Of a DNA stretch of 64,000 bases, positions 1 to 12,308 are shown one piece after another. Source of the stretch: Micropterus salmoides (taxonomy: Eukaryota > Chordata > Actinopteri > Centrarchiformes > Centrarchidae); the NCBI RefSeq assembly GCF_014851395.1, contig NW_024040817.1, positions 18,378,519-18,442,518 of the forward strand, given 5' to 3'. How positions within the stretch are numbered: position 1 is the first letter of the stretch; the number at the start of each line of letters is the position of its first letter. The notes below the pieces were generated by a model. That model was not told the origin of the DNA and did not search any database. It saw only the letters and a list, made by a program, of their open reading frames with translations. A program made the position numbers and the translations under genes.

Positions 1-851
1 CCTCGGGGCTACATCTGTGTTAAAGTTGAGCCTCAGCAGCATGGAGCCCACGTTGGGCCTTTGTTCAAGCTTCCACATGTTTACACCTGCAACGAGAGGA
101 TGAATGATCATAAAAGTGTATCCATGAATCTGAATATGCTTCCAAACTACAAGTCAATGTGATTTATACTGTTCTCAACAGTATATATTTAAAAGTCTGC
201 TGTTAAATTACCTAGCTGTACTAGTTTGCTGAGTGTCTCAGACTGGTCAACGTAGTCTCTAAGAGAGGTGGACGCTGGAGGCAGGGCAGAAGGAACAGAT
301 ATACTGACAGCCTCTTCATCACCAATCTCCTCTAATGCTGAAAATTCAGTGGCATCCAGATCTGGAAAATTAAGAAAAAAAAGAGAAAGTAAGTTATCCA
401 ACTCCCTTTCAAGATAAAAAAACATATAAATTGAATTCTAATGATGAATGAAGAGTTTTTTATGGTCAACAACAGCAAACCAATATGTACCTATTGGCAT
501 CTGGCTTTCACTCATTGGCACAGCATCTCTGATTGGCAACAGGGGGCTCTTGTATGCTACGACATTAGCACTCGACAATTCTTCAATAGCCTTGTCTTCC
601 TTAGCGTCACTTGCCAGATGTTTAGTAGCGAAGTCACTGTAAGAGAACATCTGTTGTTTCCACCGCTGTCTCACCTGAGTTGCTGTGTGATTCCCTTTGA
701 TAAGTGAGGATCCATTTAGGATTCTGGTGGGTAACCTTGTAACTGTGGTGCAATGGCGAACTTGAGTGGAATACTGCCATGTACTAGCCACTGTCCTGGA
801 GCGAAGAAGACATCTGCCTTGTAGACACAGCTGTGTACAGGATGAAGCCAT
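1..851 (-). CDS. mterf3: mterf3, mitochondrial transcription termination factor 3 (5' part, cut by the window edge)
   Basis: MTERF3 is a mitochondrial matrix protein built of mTERF repeats that represses mtDNA transcription and supports mitoribosome assembly. Three minus-strand exons are visible: 491-851, 212-361 and 1-86 (continuing off the window). The phases join cleanly (ATA G|AT and CTA G|GT). The start chosen is the CCATGG-context ATG at 851, seven bases after a splice acceptor (exon edge near 858), so the upstream leader exon is non-coding. The N-terminus (MASSCTQLCLQGRCLLRSR) is basic, Ser/Cys-rich and poor in acidic residues, as expected of a mitochondrial presequence. The conserved segment LPPASTSLRDYVDQSETL followed by KLVQLGVNMWKLEQRP is a close match to vertebrate MTERF3 just before its first mTERF repeat. 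The repeats themselves lie outside the window. It is head-to-head with ptdss1, as in human. Confidence 0.88.
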
Positions 852-858
852 GGTGATT

Positions 859-1772
859 CTGCAAAACAAAAAATCATGGTTTGGGAGGTATGACATTCAA
901 TATAAGAATTACTATTATTATCTCTAGCCAAGGACAGTCCACTCTGTCTGATACCATCAACCGCATTTTTAGAGCTTGGTACTATCAGAACAAGACTTTG
1001 TCCTATCATCATGCAAAACCTGGAGAGTACCTGTAAAATATACAAAACAGTTTCAATCTCTACACCTAAATTAAATTAAAATTTAAAAACAGCACCCACC
1101 CTAGCCACAGCCTGTTCACTCTGCTGCCTTCTAGGAAGAGATACAGAAGTTTCTGCTGCCACAGCACCAGACTGCAGGACAGCTTTTTCCCCCAGGCTAT
1201 CAGACTCTTAAATTTAAGTCAATTTATCCTCAGCACTGCTCCATGTAATATAGGTAATTTCTGTTCGTTGTGTCTTTGTGATTGTTGTACTGTATATTAT
1301 ATTGATATTTATTGTGTGCTAAGTAGCATAAGGGAGTTGCAAACGGTATTTCTTTTTACCAGACTGTTAATTACAATCCTTGAATTGTTTTAGACCTCTA
1401 CTGGCTAATTTAGCTCTTCATGAGTGTGATGGCGTGTAGAAAGAAACAAAGCTTAACCACCAGTGCAATTCAAATCTACAGCGAATGATTTAGAACAATA
1501 TACCTTTCTATTAGTTATCTATCAATGCAGGTAGGATATAAAATGGAAATATGAGCCTGAATTGTTGCCCTTCATGAACCTAGCTTGAGCCAGAGCAAGC
1601 TATCAGGATAACACGCCTCTTTAGCCTGAAAAAAAAAAACAGGCAAAGCCAGCGTATTACTTTAGATTGTTAAGTTTTCAACTCACAACTTATGAATGAA
1701 AACACATCATTTTCAGCTCAATTCCGTCATCAACCAGGGTGCAGAGGAATGTCAACCGGTTTCACGTGTATG
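859..1772 (-). other. mterf3 leader intron (5' UTR)
   Basis: On the minus strand a pyrimidine-rich acceptor (TTTTGCAG) ends at 859, directly before the mterf3 start exon. A plausible donor for a non-coding first exon (CCG|GTAACA) lies near 1772, inside the shared promoter. The intron holds a LINE-like fragment. The donor is inferred; only the acceptor is clear. Confidence 0.45.
1100..1330 (+). mobile_element. fragment of a non-LTR retrotransposon 3' end
   Basis: A plus-strand stretch reads as DSFFPQAIRLL, a peptide typical of the C-terminal end of reverse-transcriptase polyproteins of fish LINEs. It is followed by a TG/AT-rich tail. No upstream reverse transcriptase is present, so this is a short, dead, 5'-truncated copy. 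The LINE clade cannot be told from this piece. Confidence 0.45.
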
Positions 1773-1830
1773 TTACCGGAAGCACTGCGCGGAAGTGTCA
1801 CAATGTGGGACGTACCACAACGACTTATTT
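1740..1830. promoter_or_regulatory. shared bidirectional promoter of mterf3 and ptdss1
   Basis: The stretch between the divergent genes contains an E-box CACGTG (1763-1768) and two ETS-type cores, CCGGAAG (1776-1782) and CGGAAGTG (1790-1797). ETS and E-box clusters are common in TATA-less promoters of nuclear-encoded mitochondrial and housekeeping genes. Transcription start sites are not determined. Confidence 0.55.
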
Positions 1831-2117
1831 GTGGGGTCCACTAAAAGCAAATAATATACTCACAAGGATAAATAAATAAAATCTCTAATTTTAATTCAAT
1901 ACAAGGACTGTAGTTAAAATGCGATTAAGATATCTTATTGTCAATGTATAATATTTGTTTTGGTGAATAATAGAACGCGTATTTCGATGTACAAACACCC
2001 CCATGAGCTCTGTGGTTTAGCTTGTTTTCAGGCTTCATTCTTGAGTCTTCGCATCATCATCTAGTCTTTCTGCTTTTACAATTTCTAGTATTAGCTGTTA
2101 AAATTAAACTGGTAAAA

Positions 2118-5100
2118 ATGAAGAAAGTAGCCCACAACAGCGACCTTGCAGCAACCGAGGCTCACCGAACACCTCGGAAGGATGATGTCAACTATAAGTT
2201 ACATTTCCGCATGATAAATGAGCAACAAGTGGAGGACATCTGCATGGACTTCTTCTATAAGCCACACACCATAACCCTCCTGACAGTTACTGTGCTCAGC
2301 CTCATGTACTTTGTGTTTACCAGGTAAAGTACTGTGTGAACATTTATTTTGACAAACTTCTGTTTAATAAACGTTTTAACTGCATGTAATATTCACAGTG
2401 CTGAATATCTAGGAACATAAGCTTCCCTTTGTTAAAATGTGATACTGTATTGTTACAGGGATGATGAGCACTCTGACAACAACCTCCGAGTTGGTCTGTT
2501 TGTGGTCGTCTCCTTCTTCTTGGTCATCAGTGTCCTAGCATTTCCAAATGGTGAGTTATGTAACTAAACTTACTGTGGCTACATAATTGAATGGTATGTT
2601 ATTAAGTACCAGCACATGCTATTTTATTGTCTTGTCCAGTGTAGTTCTGAAACAATTAGTCAATTGTGATCAACTATTTTGATAATTATTTAATAGTTTA
2701 AGTGTCTTTTCCAGCACAAATACCAAATATTCTCTGCTTCCAGATTCTTAAATGTGAGGATTTGCTGCTTTCACTCATGTCAGTCACTTTATCAAGAGAA
2801 TAATCTGCGGATTTTAAGGAATTGTTGACACAAATATCAGATGAAAAGACAAAATGCCGGTCTATAAATATGTCCTGATTCAGATAGAGATAGGGTTGGT
2901 TACTATGGAAAAAAACGAGTAAGTGGCCTTTGAGTTAAAGCTGGGGTAGGCAACTATTCAACTAGCAAGAGACAGCTAGATTTTGAAAGAATTCAACAGA
3001 AAAAATTACACTCCCTCCCTTCACACCTCCCTCCAAAGGCACTCCCACAAAACACATTTCGGGCAGAGTGCATGCAGGTAGACAGGCATGTAGGCCAGCC
3101 AGTCATTTATTTCAGATCAAAGAAATGATTGGTTGTGCTTATGACCTGCAACAGCCACAGATTTTCTTTTTTTTTTTCCTTTTTTTTTGTGTTGTTTTGT
3201 TGAGCGTTTGATAAATTGATTGCTGTCGGGATGTAAAGTGAATAACAAATATAAAAATAATACCTCTGAAATAAATTGCCTACCCCAGCTTTAATTTGCC
3301 TCTACTATGAACAGTGCAAACACACCACAAATTACTTACCGGGATGATGCTTTCTTCATCAGGACCTTTTACTAGGCCTCACCCTGCAATATGGCGAATG
3401 GTGTTCGGTGAGTGTTCACCCACATATGTCTCACTCACACTGCACAACCAAATTTTTTCTTCTTGGATCCAATTTTAATTTTTCCTTTTCCTCTCTCTCT
3501 TTCTTCTGTCCTGGGTAGGTCTCAGTGTTATGTACTTCCTGTTTCTTGTGTTTCTCATCTTCCTCAACTGGGACCAAGTAAAGATGCTGATGTACTGGCT
3601 GGACCCAAATCTGCGCTATGCCACACGGGAAGCCGATATCATGGTGAGGATATCATGGTCATTTGAACCATCAGAGCAAGCTCACTGCACAGTGAGAAGC
3701 CTTCTCTCTTTCGGTTCTCTTAAGACAAATCTCTGGATGTGAACATGATCGCACATGAATCACTGATCAGCTCCATTCTGAGAATCTACATCAATAAACA
3801 GAAAGGGCTGTGTTAATACAAAGAGTATATTTAAGTTATAAATAATAATTCCCATGTTTTTTGGTAAAGTTTTTCCTTTTCAGAGGGTGGTGTGTGTTGT
3901 ACAGATTGTAAAGAGCTCTGAGACAAACTGGTGATCTTGGGCTCTCTGGAAAAAAACTGGTTTGACATGAATTGACCTGGTCTCCATTTTAGTCTAACCT
4001 AATGCCAAAATAGTTTTAAAAATCTCTTAGTAGAGAAGAAAATAGGTTCCAAAAAAGTATTATTATAAGTATACTAGTCTACGCTAGAGCATAGGTACTT
4101 ATTATTACTTGTTAATAGGCTTTCTAGTTGCGGAGTCGATGGAGTGTCTGGTTCAGTAGATTTACCTAAAGCTTTCAGAGCATATCATTTGTGCTCTACA
4201 TCTATGAATAGATTGATTTGATCATGAATATGAGAAGAATCATTTCTCTTCAGCTATAAAATTGTTTGGGTTTTTTTGTGGTTGCTATTGTGTTTCTTTT
4301 AATTCACTCCTCTTTCCCCTGACAGGAATATGCTGTAAACTGCACAGTGATCACATGGGAACGGATCCTGAGCCACTGCGACATCTTCGCATTCGGCCAC
4401 TTTGGAGGCTGGGCCATGAAGGCGCTGCTCATCCGCAGCTACGGCCTCTGTTGGACTATCAGCATCACCTGGGAGCTTACTGAGGTAGCGTGCATGTGTT
4501 CAAAATGGGGTCAGGCTTGATCTGCTAAAAAAAATCTGTTACGTGAATCTCAGCTGTCCAAGGAGCTAAAAAGAAATTCAGTCTACTAGGTTGTTCAACA
4601 AAATTCATTACTTGCCTCAGCTTGGTCTATGCAAGCAACAGTGATTGTTTGTTTGGGAGAAACTCATTACAAGTAGTTTGAGCGGTAGTTTCTGCACACA
4701 AGTGCTGCTGCCTTGACTGCTGCCAGTTGTTGACTGGAGGGATTAGATTACAAGATTTAGCTCAATACCAGATGTGTCTCTTTCACCACATAAATAATTT
4801 TATTTTCACTCTCCTTCCCAGCTGTTCTTCATGCACATGCTGCCAAACTTTGCAGAGTGCTGGTGGGATCAGGTGATACTGGACATACTGTTGTGTAATG
4901 GAGGAGGCATCTGGCTGGGTATGACCACCTGCCGGTTTTTGGAGATGAGAACCTACCGCTGGGCCAGCATCAAGTCAGTAAAGATTATCTTTTTACCTTT
5001 TCTTTTCTTTGTTTGTTATCTTTGTATATTCATGAATTCCACAAATCCTTAAAAAAACAGAAGCCTAAAAAACATAAAAGTAAAAGGTAAAAAGATCTTT

Positions 5101-8100
5101 TTTATGTTGTTTTCTTTTGATACAGCTACAAAATCAGTTTGTACTGGCAGATCCCCAATAGAATAGATTGATTGTGTGTAACATAAAGTAGATATTTTAT
5201 AATACTAGCATTATAGATTTTCCTGTGTTATTGTGTGATGCAAGATTGGTTGCGTGTATGTATCTCAGTATCTTCAAATGCGCACATACTCTGTTCAGGG
5301 AAATCCACAGCACCACTGGGAAGATAAAGCGCGCCGTCCTCCAGTTCACTCCGGCCAGCTGGACGTATGTGCGCTGGTTTGACCCAAAGTCCTCCTTCCA
5401 GAGGCTTGCAGGCATCTATCTTTTTATGATCCTATGGCAGGTAGACTCAGACATAGTCATAAGATTGTCTTCGGTACTCGGTAAAAGAAATCCTTTTAAA
5501 ATGTTGTCTGTTTTACATCACTTATCTTCACAGCTGACAGAGTTGAACACGTTCTTCCTCAAGCACATCTTCGTCTTCCAGGCGTCTCACCCTCTCAGCT
5601 GGTGTCGTATCCTCCTCGTTGGAGCCATCACAGCACCTACTGTACGGTATGTTCAACCTGCACAATGACAGCTTTACACTACAACTATGGCCGACAATAA
5701 ATGTGATATACAACATTCTCGACCTGACAAATTCATACTCCAAACAGAATAGGGTGCAGCATATCACATATCGGGTCATAACTGCTGCTAAATTCCATTA
5801 GCTCGTTAGCTCAGTTGGCAGTTAACTTAGCAGCCTCCAAGTTACCACAGTCTCAGAGACCAACAGAAGCCAGTTTAACGACAAGTAGTACAGTACAGAG
5901 GTGAGTTACAGCAGCTCGGGCTGGGAGACTGACTCCTGTCTGGTAAGACAGTTTTGGTGAGATTTATTTAGTTTTCTGTATTCAAGTTTGAATGCAGTGT
6001 GTTTTATGATGAGTTAACAAGGCATTTAGTTCGGTGAAAGAGAGAAATTTGAGTTTAGAAGGTGTACAGTTGTATTTTTGTTTGGTAAGGAAAATAAGCG
6101 TAAGAGTATTTCCTTTCTTGACATTTTGTGAGTTTGTTTTGTTTATTCATTAGATTAGAAAACATTTAGAGAGCTTGTGTAACTTAGTAAACTCGCTGCT
6201 CGCAGACATCTCCTGGCTAAAACTACAGGGGGAGGCCTGAGCTATACTATCGGACTCTTGAGATACAAATTGGTATTACAAGACAGGACGGGTAAGGGCT
6301 AGCTGGTTAGCATGCTAACTTCAGTAAATATCTCTGCAACACAATACATAGACATCTCTGACTCGTAATTCTTCACATTCTGTTGATAAGAATGTTTTTA
6401 AACTAAAATTCTGAACAGCATTTAATCCTGATATTACAAATTGTTTTGTGGGGAAGTGGTAGCTTTTTCAGATGCTTTTTGACATTTAATTCTTTGTATG
6501 TGTGTGTGGAAAACATAAAAGTTTAATTAAAATTTTCTTTTTTCTCCTCCTTTCAGACAATATTATGCGTACCTGACAGACACTCAGTGTAAACGAGTTG
6601 GCACACAATGCTGGGTGTTTGGGTAAGTATTTTTTGTCTGTTTTCACTGGTCTAGAAAGAAGTTTGAAGCTGCATTAATGGTAGTTTTTGCCCCTGGTAG
6701 GAATTATTTTAAGGACTATTACATCATTTTTAATTATACGCTTTTTTTTTTCGGGACGTATTCAGCCTGTCAGTTTAATAGTAACTGATTTTAGCGAATT
6801 TTGTCCAGAGCCAGTAGATTTTCTCTTTTTAAATCAAACAAATCATAAACACAACTTAAATTACATGACTAAACCATAAATCAACATTGTCACACATAAC
6901 TGATCCATTCCTGTTAATGGTTGAAATATATTGGCAGGTGAGGAATTGTAGATTCAAATATGACAACAAAAGTTATTGCGATTCCACAAGTGGCAACAAC
7001 TATCTTATTAACATAGACCTTTTAGGTTTTAACAAGGACGTGTTAGAGCATTTAATTTTATTTAGTTTTAATTTTTATTTAGACGCTAATGCTAAAGGAC
7101 TAGCGTGTAGGATTTAGAGGCATACATTGGCAGAAACTGAATATTCATCATTATGTTTCCATTAGTGAATAAGTACCTGAAACTTAAAATCATGTTTTCT
7201 TTGCCTTAGAAAGAGCCCTTTATATCTACAGAGGGAGAAAGTGCTCTTACACAGAGTCCACCGTGTTGCTCTGCCATGTTTCCAAAGTAGCCCACAATGG
7301 ACAAACCAAACACTGGCTGTAGAGATGGCCTTTCGTTGCCTGAAGGCCACTGTAAATTCTGTTTCGTGCTTGGAAAGGAAGTTGTCAGGAGTGTGGTATT
7401 CAGTTGGTTGCAATCTCCAACCACACCCCTAGATGGCACTAAATTGCACCCACTGGTCCTTCAAATTTTAGAAGGGCTTTACTGAAATTGAAACTGAAGT
7501 TTGAATTCAGTTTGAATTGTAACTGAATTGTAATGTAGTTATTGACCTCATCTCAGACACAAAGCTGCTAATGCCCTCAGTCCTCTGCAGTGTAATCTAT
7601 AAAATTGAAAAAGAGTTTCCCACAGCAGTACAATGAGTGAATATTGTTTTGGGTTTGAATGGCTGGGAAACAATAATATAGGATGTATTTGGACTCGTAT
7701 GCCACAAGTGTGATGCATCCACAGAGGAGCTCCATTGCAATGAAATGGCATTGCCATGAGAGGGGGCCATTGATTAATGCAAAAACCTGTGTTTAAGATT
7801 CCCAGAGCCACAACACCATTTATCTAATGCTCATGTATTTCCCTCCAGGGCCATCGCTTTCCTCGAGGCTCTTGCTTGTATGAAGTTTGGTCACGACTTG
7901 TTTTCCAAGACACAAATTCGCTATGTACTCCTGTGGCTGCTCTGTCTGGTAAGAAAAGACATGTGTTGGTGTGTGTATGTGCGTGTGAATTAATAGAGGA
8001 TATGTTTCTCTTCAGTCTGTCCAGAACAGATGCATCAGCATTTCGCCAACTTTAGTTCCTTATTAAATATAAAAACACTGTGATGCCCTCATGTACTCTT

Positions 8101-9308
8101 TCAAAAAGGAACAACCACTATTAATGCATACTACACACCTTCACAAACTGACAGTGAGTGGATATTGTGGAAATAATGTCAAACATCACTGCCTTACCTC
8201 TGATAGTTGATTCTGATAAGTCATAACCGTATACACTCTATATAATATAGATGTCTGACCTTGGACCTTCTTTTTCCTACATAACAGTCAACGTGAAGAG
8301 TGTCAGGGACCTGTAGCATGTTGGTATTAAACATTAAATGCAGACATGAGAGCAATGTTCAAGCATGCCATCCAGTGATCGTATGCTTCAAGTCCATTTT
8401 TGTTAGTCTGTTCACATGCAAAGCAAGAGTGGACACAGTGTTGCTATAGCATGAACCTGTTATATATGTTGCAGTATGTTTCTGCTCACTTAGTGTAGTT
8501 TCTCTCATGTACTTTGAAAAAACAAAACTTGTGTTTAACCAACCTTTTTTGCATCCTCTTTTACATTTTTAGGCACTCATCACACTTTTATGTTTATATG
8601 GAATGGTGTGGTATGAGCAAATTAAAATGAAGGTGAGATGTTGCTTTGGTTCTTGACTCAATGACTCCATTATATTTTAAGTATTAATTCAAACACTACA
8701 ACAAAATATTTTAAGAGTAGTAAAAACCTTGTTTTTCTGACCTATTGGTGTTTAAGTTAAAGCCACAATATGAGGCCTTTTTTCATAACAGACATTTTGA
8801 GTTGTAATATTAAGAAAAGTTCAGGTCTTACTAATAACGTTAGCCCAGTTCTGAGAGTGTGACAGTGAGCCAGCATGTACCAGGAACCTGAAACTGAAGC
8901 GGCTAAATGAAATTCAGTCGTCATTAAATGTATTATTTGCACTTGTGCTTTTCCTACTGTAACATGTAAAAATGGCCTCTGTGGAAAAGGCCTCTAGACC
9001 ATAGAAACTTTCAACCATTTAATCTTAGTTTCTTTCTGTTCACAGAACACTTCTCTGCAAAGTGAGGACTGGGAGGACAGCAGTGTTGTCAACTCATTTG
9101 ATTCGGTCCCTGGTGGTGTTGCAGGTCAGTCTCAGAACAGGCAAACTGGAGACAGCTCTTCCGTAAATCTGATCCTAAATGTTTAACATAGTTCTGTTTT
9201 TCCTTCACAGCTCAGGGGGAGTCCTTGAGAAGCTTACAACCTACAAAACGGAGGAGAGCTCCTGGTAGGAACAGATTTGTGAATGGCAATGGAGGAAAGA
9301 GACAATAG
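2118..9308 (+). CDS. ptdss1: ptdss1, phosphatidylserine synthase 1
   Basis: This ER/mitochondria-associated-membrane enzyme exchanges the choline head group of phosphatidylcholine for L-serine to make phosphatidylserine. Thirteen coding exons: 2118-2323, 2459-2550, 3363-3407, 3519-3643, 4326-4484, 4822-4973, 5299-5440, 5534-5646, 6557-6622, 7849-7948, 8573-8632, 9046-9124, 9211-9308. They total 1437 nt (478 aa; human about 473) with all phases consistent. The core is nearly identical to human PSS1, including KDDVNYKLHFRMINEQQVED, and has several hydrophobic membrane segments. Known essential polar residues are present: the His in FAFGH and the acidic/Asn cluster in WELTELFF, NFAECWWD and DILLCN. 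The first in-frame ATG is 2118. An acceptor (TTGTTTTCAG) ends at 2030, so a non-coding leader exon probably lies upstream. The lysine/arginine-rich C-terminus (KRRRAPGRNRF) is shorter and unlike human, as usual for this family's tail. Confidence 0.96.
2935..3294. mobile_element. MITE with TTAA target site in ptdss1 intron 2
   Basis: The ends form a perfect 19-base inverted repeat, TTAAAGCTGGGGTAGGCAA at 2935-2953 and its complement at 3276-3294. The outer TTAA on both sides would be the target duplication, as made by piggyBac and Kolobok elements. The body (about 360 bp) has no coding capacity and contains T-runs, so it is non-autonomous. Confidence 0.8.
5801..6550. other. ptdss1 intron 8, no gene seen
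   Basis: The 910-base intron between exons 8 and 9 holds low-complexity TAGC/TTAG-rich sequence of the kind scattered in fish genomes. I found no open frame with family similarity and no clear terminal repeats. Confidence 0.5.
7094..7461. mobile_element. non-autonomous interspersed element in ptdss1 intron 9
   Basis: Imperfect terminal inverted repeats pair AAAGGACTAGCGTGTAGG at the left with the complement of the right end (CACCCACTGGTCCTT), and both continue into an ATTTAG box. The interior, including the block around 7230-7400 (rich in CCATGTTTCCAAAGTAGCCC-like sequence), is a repeat I recognise as very common in percomorph introns. No protein is encoded. The superfamily is not assigned. 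Confidence 0.65.
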
Positions 9309-10420
9309 TGACACTCAGCATTCGCATCTCATGTGACCGCACCCGACAAGTGGAAAACAGTATGCATTTATATTTACTGAATACTTGTTGTTACAGTTGC
9401 ATCAAGGGTAGAAAGAAGACTCTAATATAAAGTCACACCAACAAGCCTTGATAAAATACTTAAACTTCAAATTGAAGTGGCTGTGGGGGTGAGAAGCAAA
9501 ACACAATAATGAATTCAAAGCTTCACAGACCTGCAGACTGGGCTGTTCATTCTTTGTGTCGTCAGAACTAGTAGATTTTTTATATTGTATGACACCAACA
9601 AAACTAGTTTTCTATTTAATGTTAAGATATTTTTATAGACCTAAATAACTAAGGAATATGCACATAGAAGATGGCGTTAATTTGGACTGTAGAAACCAGC
9701 ATTCTTGCCTCTGCGTCGTCCCACACCCACCATTTTCTACCTTAAACTACTGAATGTTGTTCGGATGCTTTGCACTGTGGGACAGGTTAAATATGTCCAG
9801 TCTAGGGTGTGCCAGCTTTATGTCTGATTTACAAACCAGTCCACACCACCACCCTGAGTATATATGCAACAGACACTTTTTTGTGTTTAACCTCTTTTAC
9901 ATCTCTTTGTTTTTACTGCTAAATTGAATTCCTTTACTACAAAACTAACTATTATTGTTGTGTATGGCATTTTTAAGTCACTTGAATTGGTGATGATTCT
10001 TTGTTGGTTTAATATATGTTTTTGTATAATTTCAAAAAGTGACAACTTGTTTGCACTAATACAGCAAAGTACTGGTATGCACAATGCAGTATGCTTTCAT
10101 TCAGTCAAAATTTCATCATCAGGAAACATGTTTTTGTCTACTTATTCCTACCCTTTTTAGCTTTCATTAATGTGATTATTGGAACTGTTGAGATGTAAGT
10201 TATTTTTTGTGTGTGTTTGTAATTAGAGAGAGTTGTGAGCGGTGAATGACAGGGGTACTGACGGATAATACTGTGACATTCAAGGCAATAGCACTACTGT
10301 GGTGACATTCAATAGCAGAAGATAATCGCTTACGTGAAATTATCCATTTCAAATGCAGTCTTTTTGTGCTTTTTTAGTGATCCAAATAAATGAAATGTGA
10401 CATTAATATAACACCGTAAG
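9309..10420 (+). other. ptdss1 3' UTR with candidate poly(A) signal
   Basis: AT-rich sequence follows the ptdss1 stop. The first canonical AATAAA on the plus strand is at 10385-10390, giving a UTR of about 1.1 kb. A later AATAAA at 11576-11581 is an alternative. The true end needs transcript data. Confidence 0.45.
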
Positions 10421-12200
10421 TGACTGGTCATATAAGCTGTTCTTATTATTGTTGAATGCTGCAGTATAGGTTCATATTTACTGTTAGAATATGGTTTACA
10501 GCCTCTCAGTAGCTCAACCAATGTTAGTTCGTAAGTTGATGTCTGCTTATTGAAATTGTATTGATGTTATTTGCCTCAGTGACTCCAGTCTTTTGATCAT
10601 CTACAATGTTTTAAGTGTCAGACCACACTGTATTTAATTTGTTAATTGTAACCTCCAATGCACTACTTGGTATTACTGATTTATGATTTTTTTTAAGGGT
10701 GGGTTTGCTTGTTTTTGTACACATAATTAAATGATCACATATTATTTGTTTTTTCATTGGTCCACATTTGAAAATATTTGATTGTTCTCCTGTTGTTGTA
10801 ATCTGCAGTAGATGAAATATTTTAACTACTATATTGAACCTGACTCACATTAATTTTACCGTTGTGATTTCTGTTTCACACCTACATGATAACAGAAAGA
10901 AATTAAAGTATTTGTGGATAGATGCAAACAAACAATTCCCATTGTTGTTAGATGGGGTTGGGGTATGTATTTTTATTGATACAGAAAGCTGTGTAATGCA
11001 GACATTACAAGACAAAATGTGTGTTTTATTATTTTATTTACTTAATATATACAACAGATCTCAGAGTGATATGATGGTACGGTACCCAAACTTGAGGAAG
11101 GTTAGGTACCGTCTGACGACATCAACTCCTGGCCAAGGCAACAGTCATCTATGATGGTGAGAGAAGCGTTGCAGGATGTAGCAAGTCATGCAGAACATTG
11201 CAGTAGTACCACAGGAATGCCAAATCCAAATCCCATGTTTGTGTACAGAGATAATGGTTAAGTGCAGTTGCTCACCTGAGAGAAAAAAAAATCTGCAAAT
11301 GACCACCGGGACTGACAATATCTTAATTATACCCACTGATATTGTAATTCACAAAAGGTCCAATTACAAAGGATAAGGCAAAGTATTTAATGCATTATTG
11401 CTTGTCTAATTAATTGTTTGGTCTATTAAAAAAATCAGAAAATACTCCAATGGTTGGAAACCTAAATGTATTTAAGTTACCCTATTTAAAATGTAATAGT
11501 AGTGTAACTTTTTCGATTACTTTTTTACAAAGTAATGGAACTTATTACATTTAAGTACTTTTTGATAACTTTTCTAATAAATGTTTTCATCTGTTAACTC
11601 TTCAAAAGACAGCTTGAGAGGCAGGCGAGTGGCAATGCAAATTCATGAGAACAGTCAAAAACATCAGAATAGCATCAAACTCTACTAAATGGCTGTGGCT
11701 GGAAATAGCAAAGGAAGACATTGTGCACATGAAAAACATGCAATGCAACAAATTAGTATTCAATATGTAGCCTAGCTTTTCACAGAAAATGTTCAGATGT
11801 AACCCCTAATGTCATCATGAACATTTTCAGAAGGAACTAATGTAATGTTATTTACACATTTATTCCCCATAACTGTAACGGATTACAGTTATATTTATAT
11901 CATTATTAAATTGCATAAGTAAATTACATGTAACTAAAGGAAAAACATGAAATCCTCACACTGATAAACTGGAACCAGCATGTAGGCCTATTGTATTTAA
12001 TTATCAATGACAAACGATTCATTGATTATGAACATTGTTCTCTTGGTTCAGCCCAACTGAAATGACAAAACTATGCCTCCCGTTTATAATATAAACAACA
12101 ACGTATTTAAAAACCGTAGCTATTTAATCATGTTCAGTCACATAGTTCGTAATGACGCTCTTGTTAAAGCCATGTGGTACGGTGTCCTCTCAAACCTCTT
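10421..12200. other. ptdss1-nup153 intergenic region
   Basis: AT-rich with no supported gene. Around 11470-11960 there are scattered TAAC/GTTA motifs in both orientations (for example CTGTAACGGATTACAG near 11873), resembling a degenerate repeat family common in fish. Its ends and target duplication could not be placed. Confidence 0.45.
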
Positions 12201-12214
12201 TGTTAGGTTCAGCT

Positions 12215-12308
12215 ACTACATTTCCCGAAGTTCCCTTGTGAGTGGCCGCTCTGCTGGATGACAGCTATCCGGCGCCGAAACGCCGATTGACACTCAGACG
12301 AAAGAGCC
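12215..12308 (+). promoter_or_regulatory. nup153 core promoter with ZNF143-like site
   Basis: ACTACATTTCCC at 12215-12226 differs by one base from the ZNF143/SBS core ACTACAATTCCC, which is typical of TATA-less housekeeping promoters. It is followed by CpG-rich sequence (GGCGCCGAAACGCCG) and the nup153 start codon about 80 bases later. Position supports a promoter role; binding is inferred. Confidence 0.5.

Noticed and set aside
716..1045. 109-codon minus-strand frame overlapping mterf3 exon 1
   Set aside because: Different frame from the conserved mterf3 coding sequence, and it crosses the leader splice acceptor.
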